Positions 1 to 11,100 of a stretch of DNA of 64,000 bases are shown in pieces. A program made the translations under genes and the position numbers. The notes beneath the pieces were generated by a model. It was not told where the DNA came from and did not search any database. It saw only the letters and a list, made by a program, of their open reading frames with translations. The stretch is from Arion vulgaris (Eukaryota; Mollusca; Gastropoda; Stylommatophora; Arionidae), in contig CM036755.1 of NCBI GenBank assembly GCA_020796225.1, forward strand, positions 42,078,306-42,142,305. The letters run 5' to 3'. Numbering within the stretch: position 1 is the stretch's first letter; the number at the start of each line of letters is the position of its first letter.

Positions 1-45
1 GAGCATCATAATCTGTCCTGATCAAACCAATGCGAAGTTGCTCAG

Positions 46-1214
46 TGAGGTCACTGAGGTAGCCCACAGAATGAGTGAAACTAATGAGAAGATACTTAGC
101 GAGGTCACTGTGGTGTAGGTTGAATGAAACTAATGAGAAGATAATTAGCGAGGTCACTGAGGTGTAGGTTGAATGAAACTAATGAGAAGATACTTAGCGA
201 GGTCAACGAGGTGTAGGTTGAATGAAACTAATGAGAAGATACTTAGCGAGGTCACTGAGGTGTAGGTTGGGGGAAACTAATGAGAATATACTTAGCGAGG
301 TCACTGAGGTGTAGGTTGAATGAAACTAATGAGAAGATACTTAGCGAGGTCACTGAGGTGTAGGTTGAATGAAACTAATGAGAAGATACTTAGCGAGGTC
401 AACGAGGTGTAGGTTGAATGAAACTAATGAGAAGATACTTAGCGAGGTCACTGAGGTGTAGGTTGAATGAAACTAATGAGAAGATACTTAGCGAGGTCAA
501 CGAGGTGTAGGTTGAATGAAACTAATGAGAAGATACTTAGCGAGGTCACTGAGGTGTAGGTTGAATGAAACTAATGAGAATATACTTAGCGAGGTCACTG
601 AGGTGTAGGTTGGGGAAACTAATGAGAAGATACTTAGCGAGGTCACTGAGGTGTAGGTTGAATGAAACTAATGAGAAGATACTTAGCGAGGTCACTGAGG
701 TGTAGGTTGAATGAAACTAATGAGAAGATACTTAGCGAGGTCACTGAGGTGTAGGTTGAATGAAACTAATGAGAAGATACTTAGCGAGGTCACTGAGGTG
801 TAGGTTGAATGAAACTAATGAGAAGATAATTAGCGAGGTCACTGAGGTGTAGGTTGAATGAAACTAATGAGAATATACTTAGCGAGGTCACTGAGGTGTA
901 GGTTGAATGAAACTAATGAGAAGATACTTAGCGAGGTCACTGAGGTGTAGGTTGAATGAAACTAATGAGAAGATACTTAGCGAGGTCACCCAGGTGTAGG
1001 TTGAATGAAACTAATGAGAAGATACTTAGCGAGGTCACTGAGGTGTAGGTTGAATGAAACTAATGAGAAGATACTTAGCGAGGTCACCCAGGTGTAGGTT
1101 GAATGAAACTAATGAGAAGATACTTAGCGAGGTCACTGAGGTGTAGGTTGAATGAAACTAATGAGAAGATACTTAGCGAGGTCACCCAGGTGTAGATTGA
1201 ATGAAACTAATGAG
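46..1214. repeat. 49-bp minisatellite, about 24 copies, DENND5 5' flank
   Basis: Near-identical monomers of 49 bp share the core GGTCACTGAGGTGTAGGTTG followed by AATGAAACTAATGAGAAG. Variant positions include CACTGAG/CAACGAG/CACCCAG and GAAGATACTT/GAATATACTT. The array ends about 850 bp before the start codon. Purine-rich unique sequence follows. Confidence 0.95.
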
Positions 1215-1545
1215 ATTTCAGCAAAAGGGAGGAAAAGAAAGAGAAAAAGAAACGAAAAACAAGCTAAAAGGGAAGCTATTCAAGAAAAAAACTGAGAAGA
1301 AAAAAGTAAAGAAACAGAAGTAAGCGAGCAAAAGGAAGATATAAATTTAAAAAAAAATCTGGTTGGTTTATAAGCATGACTGTTACAATATTCAATAAAT
1401 AGAGTCTCTGTGACGTAGATTTTAGGTGCTCGCGACTAGTTCTACAAGTCCTTGGTTACAGATATCCCCAATCTCTGTGTAGGTGAGATCGAGTTACTAG
1501 CCTTATCAGAGACGGACGTTAAAACGTAGGTACGGTGTTCAAATT
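1215..1545. other. 5' flank, no gene recognised
   Basis: A purine-rich, A-rich stretch (1216-1330) is followed by mixed sequence. A TGACGTA (CRE-like) heptamer at about 1410 is the only motif I noticed, and one heptamer is weak evidence. No TATA box can be assigned with confidence and the transcription start cannot be placed. Confidence 0.4.
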
Positions 1546-1806
1546 GAGTACTAAAAGAATCCTTGATGGTTCAAAATCGAAAAGAGCAGGCTGGAAAGCC
1601 GCTGCCCGGTAAAAATTTATTGAAAAAGTTTAAAAAATAAAATTCCTACAAAGTATTTCACCATCTTCAAAATTACAACGGAGACCCTCGCCGGTGTTAC
1701 GTAGTACGTTCACTGCCGTTGAGATCTTGCTGTGTAAAGAAAATAGATTGGAGCACACATGGTTACTCAAAGAAGTGCAATGATGATGGTTCTATCAATC
1801 AGCGTG
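1546..1806 (+). repeat. Element X, copy 1 (dispersed repeat, about 260 bp)
   Basis: The stretch from about GAATCCTTGATGGTTC to GTTACTCAAAGAAGTGC aligns in order with 55917-56166. Shared blocks include CACCATCTTCAAAATTA, a CTCGCCGGTGTTACG / CTCACCGGTGCTACG block, and GGAGCACACATGGTTACT. No coding potential and no clear terminal repeats are seen; class unknown. Confidence 0.75.
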
Positions 1807-2041
1807 ACGATAAAAGAAAGACGTAAGTGAGAAAGTAACGAGCAGTTTGTTTTCTAAATATTATTCGGTACTTTCGGATACAGTCAAATAAGTGATTCGA
1901 ATAGTTACTATTCGCATAACGCTATGATGTATGGTGTTCTGCTACTGACTACTGACGAACGATCGAATTAATGTTGACATTTCTGTGAAAAGTCGGACAC
2001 CTCAATAAGTAAAAGAAAAAACAGCGATATTTCTTTTTATA

Positions 2042-2059
2042 ATGGCTTGGGTAGATTGA
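2042..2059 (+). promoter_or_regulatory. Upstream ORF MAWVD in the DENND5 5'UTR
   Basis: An ATG at 2042 (T at -3, G at +4) opens a 5-codon frame closed by TGA at 2057-2059, three bases before the DENND5 start ATG at 2062 and in another frame. If this region is transcribed as 5'UTR, the uORF is in position to lower or regulate initiation at the main start. Confidence 0.4.
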
Positions 2060-2061
2060 TA

Positions 2062-2155
2062 ATGGCATCACATGAAAACGCATCAAGATTTGTTGATTAC
2101 TTTGTTATTTGTGGGCTTGAAGAAACCACCGAATTAGAGCCAGACAAATTATCAG
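2062..2155 (+). CDS. DENND5: DENND5 exon 1 (start codon, uDENN N-terminus)
   Basis: The exon encodes [20 protein letters not shown] followed by [11 protein letters not shown], the conserved start of DENND5 proteins. The ATG at 2062 has A at -3 and G at +4. It is the first in-frame ATG after an in-frame TGA at 1975-1977, so it is preferred as the start. The exon ends after the first base of a Gly codon (phase 1) at the donor G|GTATGA. Confidence 0.92.
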
Positions 2156-5100
2156 GTATGAATGAGACTCAAGACTTTACGGTTAGTGTTACTCAAGCTA
2201 CTGACTCACAGTGACTGACAGTGACTTGAGTGACAGTGACACTGACTGGCTCTGCTATGACTTCAGTGTTATACTAAAATTACTTTTACCTACTACTCAA
2301 TCATCATTGTACTCCAGTGTTTGAGTGTGTTGTACTGACGACACTGTCACTTACTGACAGCGAGTGTGAGACTGAGTGTGTGATAGTGATTGTAAAGTGA
2401 GTTTGATGAGTATCAGTATGATTATGATTGCCATGCACTTCATGCAGTAGTCAGTAGTTGTGTCTATACAATATAAGAAAGGCATTTATTTATCTGTTCA
2501 AAATAAATTTCAGGGGATAATCAGCAGTGCCCACCATTGGAACGTCCATACAAGTCCAGAGTTCTTGACCATTTTCCAGAATCAGTGTCCTGGAATCCAT
2601 TTGATGAAAATGCAGTTGGCATGGTACATCTATGTAATGTTATTAGTATCATATACTTGTTGGGGTACATCTATTGTTATTAGTATCATATACTTGTTGG
2701 GGTACATCTATTGTTATTAGTATCATATACTTGTTGGGGTACATCTATTGACTATTGTTATTAGTATCATATGCTTTGTGGGGTACATCTATTGTTATTA
2801 GTATCATATACTTGTGGGGGTACATCTATTGTTATAGTATCATATACTTGTGGGGTTACATCTATTGTTATTAGTATCATATACTTGTGGGGTTACATCT
2901 ATTGTTATTAGTATCATATACTTGTTGGGGTACATCTATTGTTATTAGTATCATATACTTGTGGGGGTACATCTATTGTTATTAGTATCATATACTTGTG
3001 GGGTACATCTATTGACTATTGTTATTAGTATCATACTTGTGGGTTACATCTGTATTAGACATATGTGGGTTACATCTATTGTTATTATATCATATCTTGT
3101 GGGTTACATCTATTGTTATTAGTATCATATACTTGTGGGGTCATCTTTTATTAGTATCATATACTGAGTACATCATTGTTATTAGTATCATATACTTGTG
3201 GGGGTACATCTATTGACTATTGTTATTAGTATCATATACTTGTGGGGATACATCTATTGTTATTAGTGTCATATACTTGTGGGGGTACATCCTTAGTCGC
3301 CCACAGTGAGACTACACTGCAATGTCTAATTAATAATTTGTCAAAGGCATGCCACCTCTTTTCTCTGACAATAAGTGTCTCCAAAACAGTTGTATTATGT
3401 CAGGGAGGTAAGACATCAAATATCACTTTAAATGGCGACCATCTAACACCAGTGCAAAAATTCTGCTATCTTGGGTCCACGGTCACTGCCAGCCTTTCTC
3501 TTGACGAGAAATCAACGCTCAGTATAGGAGTGCCGCTACTACATTCGGCAAACTATCAAAGCGAGCGTGGGACAACAAAAAATTGACATTGCAGACGAAG
3601 ACTCAAATATATTGAGCCTGTGTAATTAGTTCTTTACTATATGGCTCAGAAACATGGACAGCCTACTCAAGACACGAGAGGAGACTTAACATCTTTCACC
3701 TTCGATGTCTCCGCAAGATTATGAACATCAGGTGGTACGACAAGATAACCAATACTGAAGTACTACAACGTGCAAATCTGCCTTCCATCATGGGCATGCT
3801 CAGCAGTAGACACTAAGATGGTTGGGACATGTGAGAAGAATGGAAACTTATCGCATACCAAAACAAATGTTGTTCTGTGAACTTTCGGAGGAAGAGGCAC
3901 CAGGGCAGACCACTGCTCAGATATAAAGATGTCTGCAAAACCTCAATGAAAAACTTTTCTATAGATCCCAGCACATGGGAGGGACTAGCTGATGACAGAG
4001 TTGTGTGGAAAGCCAAATTACGGAAGGCGCAGAGTCTTTTGAGAAGAGACTTATGTACGAGCTGAACAACAAGAGAGAAAGCGAAAACTCAGAAGTTGTC
4101 ACAGTAAAACACTTGCCTATTGACCGTCTGTAACGATGAAAAGGGCCATACCATACCATACCACATCTATTGTTATTAGTTTTCACATACTTGTGGGGGT
4201 ACATCTATTGTTATTTAGCTTGTCATAGCTGTATAAATCCTGAACAGTGTTGTCTCTCATTACATAGGATGTTGGCAATCTTTATTAGAACATCTGTACA
4301 TCTTTGAGACTTCTTACACATTGATAACATAGAATCCTGTAATTTTTAGTTGTCCTTGAAGAATAATTTCTCTGTGCAAAAGTATTTCTGCTGCCACAAT
4401 TTGAATAGAAGTTGAACAGTAGAAAACATGTCCTTTGTGGTCATTTCATTGATTATTGTAAAGCTCAGTCCTGGGATACCTAACTTCTACTGAATAGGTC
4501 TCATTTCAGGTCTCTTGTGTAACATCTTCAAATACATTGCTGTTGTGTTTGTAGCAGTTACCACTTCATTGCTTGGTGTCAATAAAATTTTATCTATGAG
4601 AAGTCAGTTCCAGCGGCTAAATTAATTATTACAACCGGAGGCATGTGTCGGAAGTTTTGTTTCCCTAATCACTTACTGGTTTAAGCAATGAAAATAACAA
4701 AAGGTAATTAAAATGCTTCTTCTTTTAGAGTAAAAGGTGCGGTGAAAGGTGCAGAGAGTCAGGGTCATTGATCCTGCATTGACTAAGATCTTATTCCACC
4801 TTGATATGGTAGGTGTGGGAACAGGCTGCATTGGTTATGCCCTTCCTAGCCCTCATTACCACATTGTCTACATGCTTGGTGAAAGAGCAAGACTTCAATG
4901 AGATTGCAGTTCTAGGTATTTCTCTAGACTTCTCCTTGACTGCCATAAGCATTTACCTAAACAAATTTCTCTCACACTAGACAAACAACATCTATGAGCA
5001 CCAGAGTCCATCTGCAGCTATTTTAGTCTTTTAAAATAAGACAGCTTTTAACATTTACCTGGTTGGTTCTATGGGTGTAGTTGTTCTCAGAAATGTTATC

Positions 5101-8100
5101 AGTGTTCTCTGTGTCCATAGTTCCAGCAGCAAAAAAAACCAAGTTAAAACTCTTATTTCCTGGGATAATACAGTTTATGTCTGAGCTCTTATGGACTGTA
5201 CTGTGATTTAGAGACTCATAACTCTCAGAAGAATGTATTAGATGCTAGAAACTGATTTACCCAACTGATCCTTACCTGGAAAATTTCTCTGAAATAATGG
5301 TTCAGTCTCCGAAATGTCACTACTAACTTATGCATAATATTAGTTGTAATTAATTGTTATTGTTCTGTTATCATCTTACTTATTCTCATAATTATTTTGG
5401 TAGCAATAAAATGCAAGAAGCCACAGATATTTTAGTAACAATTGTGTGAATAATGACATAATGTATAACAAAACAGAGATTAGGACTAGAATAGCTCAAG
5501 CAAAGCAGCTTCATGAAAAACACACTGCGTGAATTCACTACCAATGACATTGCGAAAATGAGTACTCCAGTGCTATATTGAACTAATACTTATGTATGGC
5601 AGCAAATCATGGACAATGAACAATCAATAAGATCACTGGAAGCCACAGAGATGTAGTTTTACAGAAGAATGCTAACAATTTCTTGGACAGCAAAGAAAAC
5701 AAATGAGGTTTTAAATCAGGCCTGCACATAAAGAAACCTTATCAGAAGAATAAGAATCAGATAGCCAAGGTTCTTCTGGCATATAATGCGAAGAGAAGGT
5801 TTAGAACATTTGGTGACTACAGGTAAAATTCAGAGAAGGAGAGATCGTGGAAGACAGAGGGAGAAGGTGTTGGTTGGCCTGACATCATGGTTCGACAAAA
5901 GGTCGACATCAGAACTGATTACATGCACCAAGCAGAGAGTTGTGGAGAGACATGATCGCCTATGCTGGCAGGCATGGCACTTGATTGTATAACAAAACAC
6001 ATAACTTTCTGTATTTTTGCTTTTTGCAGTTGTGCTTGCCTCGAGGTCTCTCCTTCAAAACACAACGGGACTCACGACAAGCAAAATATCATTCATTCAT
6101 CATTACTCGAGAAGATGGGTCACGTTGTTTTGGGTCAGCACTTACTTTTTATGAAGAAGTTACTAACAGATCAGTGCTGGACACTATGCAGACATTATAT
6201 GTCATGCATCATGCGAACACAGCAGTAACATTTTCTTTAGACAGTCCTGAAACTATGAAAAGGATACTGTCAGAGAACAAAGAAAAGCAGACCAGCTTTG
6301 ATATCAGCAAAGACAAGTTGTATGTCAGCAAATGTATATGTCTCATTACACCACTGCCATTTGTCAGGTATGTGTTTGTTTGATTGATGAGTATTTTCCA
6401 TTTCTTTATATTTCCAGTTTTGTTGGCTGATATCATTAACTTGACCATTCTATTGTTTGCTAGCATCATTAACTTGACCATTCTATTGTTTGCTAGCATC
6501 ATTAACTTGACCATTCTATTGTTTGCTAGCATCATTAACTTGACCATTCTATTGTTTGCTAGCATCATTAACTTGACCATCCTATTGTTTGCTGATATCA
6601 TTAACTTAATCATTCTATTGTTTGCTGATATCATTAACTTGACCATCCTATTGTTTGCTGATATCATTAACTTGACCATCCTATTGTTTGCTGATATCAT
6701 TAACTTAATCATTCTATTGTTTGCTGATATCATTAACTTGACCATCCTATTGTTTGCTGATATCATTAACTTGACCATCCTATTGTTTGCTGATATCATT
6801 AACTTGACCATCCTATTGTTTGCTTATATCATTAACTTGACCATCCTATTGTTTGCTGATATCATTAACTTGACCATTCTATTGTTTGCTGATATCATTA
6901 ACTTGACCATCCTATTGTTTGCTGATATCATTAACTTGACCATCCTATTGTTTGCTGATATCATTAACTTGACCATTCTATTGTTTGCTGATATAATTAA
7001 CTGACCATCTATTGTTTGCTTATATCATTAACTTGACCATTCTATTGTTTACTGATATTAACTTAATCATTCTATTGTTTGCTGATATCATTAACTTGAC
7101 CATCCTATTGTTTGCTGATATCATTAACTTGACCTGTTTGCTGGCATCATTAACTTGACCATCCTATTGTTTGCTGGCATCATTAACTTGACCATCCTAT
7201 TGTTTGCTTATATAATTAACTTGACCATCCTATTGTTTGCTTATATCATTAACTTGACCATTCTATTGTTTACTGATATCATTAACTTAATCATTCTATT
7301 GTTTGCTGATATCATTAACTTAATCATTCTATTGTTTGCTGATATCATTAACTTGACCATCCTATTGTTTGCTGATATCATTAACTTGACCATCCTATTG
7401 TTTGCTGATATCATTAACTTGACCATCCTATTGTTTGCTTATATCATTAACTTGACCATCCTATTGTTTGCTGATATCATTAACTTGACCATTCTATTGT
7501 TTGCTGATATCATTAACTTGACCATCCTATTGTTTGCTGATATCATTAACTTGACCATCCTATTGTTTGCTGATATCATTAACTTGACCATTCTATTGTT
7601 TGCTGATATAATTAACTTGACCATCCTATTGTTTGCTTATATCATTAACTTGACCATTCTATTGTTTACTGATATTAACTTAATCATTCTATTGTTTGCT
7701 GATATCATTAACTTGACCATCCTATTGTTTGCTGATATCATTAACTTGACCTGTTTGCTGGCATCATTAACTTGACCATCCTATTGTTTGCTGGCATCAT
7801 TAACTTGACCATCCTATTGTTTGCTTATATAATTAACTTGACCATCCTATTGTTTGCTTATATCATTAACTTGACCATTCTATTGTTTACTGATATCATT
7901 AACTTAATCATTCTATTGTTTGCTGATATCATTAACTTGGCCATCCTATTGTTTGCTGATATCATTAACTTGACCTGTTTGCTGATATCATTAACTTGAC
8001 CACCCTATTGTTTGCTGGTATCATTAACTTGACCATCCTATTGTTTGCTGATATCATTAACTTGACCATCCTATTGTTTGCTGATATCATTAACTTGACC

Positions 8101-11100
8101 ATCCTATTGTTTGCTTATATCATTAACTTGACCATCCTATTGTTTGCTGATATCATTAACTTGACCATTCTATTGTTTGCTGATATCATTAACTTGACCA
8201 TCCTATTGTTTGCTGATATCATTAACTTGACCATCCTATTGTTTGCTGATATCATTAACTTGACCATTCTATTGTTTGCTGAATAATTAATTGACCATCC
8301 TATTGTTTGCTTATATCATTAACTTGACCATTCTATTGTTTACTGATATTAACTTAATCATTCTATTGTTTGCTGATATCATTAACTTGACCATCCTATT
8401 GTTTGCTGATATCATTAACTTGACCTGTTTGCTGGCATCATTAACTTGACCATCCTATTGTTTGCTGGCATCATTAACTTGACCATCCTATTGTTTGCTT
8501 ATATAATTAACTTGACCATCCTATTGTTTGCTTATATCATTAACTGACTCATTCTATTGTTTACTGATATCATTAACTTAATCATTCTATTGTTTGCTGA
8601 TATCATTAACTTGGCCATCCTATTGTTTGCTGATATCATTAACTTGACCTGTTTGCTGATATCATTAACTTGACCACCCTATTGTTTGCTGGTATCATTA
8701 ACTTGACCATCCTATTGTTTGCTTATATCATTAACTTGACCATCCTATTGTTTGCTGATATCATTAACTTGACCATCCTATTGTTTGCTGATATCATTAA
8801 CTTGACCATCCTATTGTTTGCTAATATCATTAATTTGACCATCCTATTGTTTGCTGATATCATTAACTTGACCATCCTATTGTTTGCTGATATCATTAAC
8901 TTAATCATTCTATTGTTAAGTTCAGGAAGGGACAATACATTTTTGTTGGGCATGTAATGAGAAAAAGCAGATTGAATTGTATCTTAGGTGTCAAGATAAA
9001 TTATCAGGTTGTATGATGTGAAGAGTGGAGACATCTTGCCTTATACAACCCCCTGCACAGTGATAGCACCAGTGACACTGTCATGACAAGAAAAGAACAT
9101 CCCTTTCTGTAGTAAGTACCCTGGACTAGCAAAACCGCTCATACCTGAAGACTGTCTGTGCATGGTTAACTCCTGAGAACTGGGCTATATGAGTTCCCAG
9201 GCAGTACATAGTGAATCTAAATGAGTATACTTTGAGCAAAAGTTGAACCCTAACTGACGTATACCCAACAGTCTAATGGTTGCACCCAGAGTCTAATGGT
9301 TGCACCCAGAATGTAATGGTTGCACCTAGAATCTAATGGTTGCACCCAGAATCTAATAGTTGCACCCAGAATGTAATGGTTGCACCCAGAATCTGATGGT
9401 TGCACCCAGAATCTAATGGTTGCACCCAGAATCTAATGGTTGCACCCAGAATCTAATGGTTGCACCCAGAATCGAATGGTTGCACCCAGAATCTAATGGT
9501 TGCACCCAGAATCGAATGGTTGCACACAGAATCGAATGGTTGCACACAGAATCTAATGGTTGCACCCAGAATGTAGTGGAATTTAATTGTAGATTACTGG
9601 AGAGGTAAGGCTACAAAAATCTCTGTCACAGCAAGTCCTCCAATGGATGCAGATTAAATTTGTCACAGTACAAAATGTACAGTTTTCTCTAGGTGCAGAC
9701 CAAATTATATTAGATCATTAAGCCTGTCCTTATACAAAGTTTGTAGTTTTTTCTAGTTTTAGACAGTATTATAATACTAGATCATTAAGTTTGTCATAGT
9801 GCAGTTTATAGTCTTTTCTAGGGTTCAACCGCAGTGTCACAAATCAATGTAGTCTTTTCTAGGTTTCGACAGCAGTGTCACAATCAATGTAGTCTTTTCT
9901 AGGTTTTGACAGCAATGTCACAATCAATGTAGTCTTTTCTAGGTTTCGACAGCAGTATCACAAATTATATTACCGTTAGGGTTTTGGCTGGCTGATGCTA
10001 CAAATAAGAACGAGAAAATTGAGGTATTTTGGACATAAAAAGACACGAAGTGCTGGAGAAGACTATCATGGAAGGAGACATACTGGCAAAGAGAAGAAGA
10101 GGAAGACCACGTAGAAGATGGATTCAGGATGCAACTGATGGTTTGAGTATGACGGCTGCAGAGGTGGGACATCTGGCCTATGAGAGAGAGAAATTCTGAA
10201 GGATTGTTGGGGTGGCAAAGTTCTGCTCAGGACATGCTATTTGATGATGATCACAAATAAATGTAGTCTTTTCTAGGTTTTGACAGCAGTATCACAAATC
10301 AATGTAGTCTTTTCTAGGTTTTGACAGCAGTATTACAAATCAATGTAGTCTTTTCTAGGTTTTGACAGTAGTATCACAAATCAATGTTATATCATTAAGC
10401 TTGTCACAATACAAAGTCGACAGTTTTCTCTAAATTCAGGTGTCAGCGTCATAAATTGCCAACTACTGATTGCTTGCAACTGTTGTAAACGGTGGATAGA
10501 TCAAACTGTCATCTATATTTCTGTTTTTGAATGTGTCCTTATTTATCCCACTTTGAGTGCCACATCTGACACACCACCCGTGTGTTGCTGGAGTTCACAA
10601 GGGAGCAAAGAATAGTAACACTGCTACCCACAAGGCATGTGCTAGGAGGCGACTGAGGTAGGGTCTAGGGAAGCTACCATAGCAAATAAAAAGTGTAGCA
10701 GAAATCGGATGTGCTGGCCTTCTTGGGGGCGAATAACTGGCACAATGTACAATTGCTCTTAGACTCGGATCACATACAAATCACAAAGAGTGGTTAACAA
10801 GTGGTGGATATGGAGCATTCAAAGAAGAAGAAGATATCTGACACACTATTTTTTCATGAAGTCAGGTTACCAGCATGACTGCCACTTCCAAGCTTTCATG
10901 CAAGGTGACTGGAGGGTTATAATGAGACTAGCAACCAAATCATTTCAATTATGTTTCTACAGAAATTTGCAACAATGGTGACTAATCTGGCCCTGGAACG
11001 CAAATTAAAGCTCCCACCTCTATGCTTAACGGCAAGAGTGGACAACTAATTCGTCAAAACACATGGAAACATGATGGCCTTCCTCCAGAAAGACCATATG

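Noticed and set aside
1405..1420. CRE-like TGACGTA as a DENND5 promoter element
   Set aside because: A single heptamer is expected by chance in this much sequence, and the transcription start is unknown.
6384..8286. Long open frames of about 200 codons with [11 protein letters not shown] repeats resembling membrane segments, on both strands
   Set aside because: They lie entirely in the 33-bp minisatellite. A period divisible by three keeps any stop-free frame open, and the frames break wherever the array has an indel.
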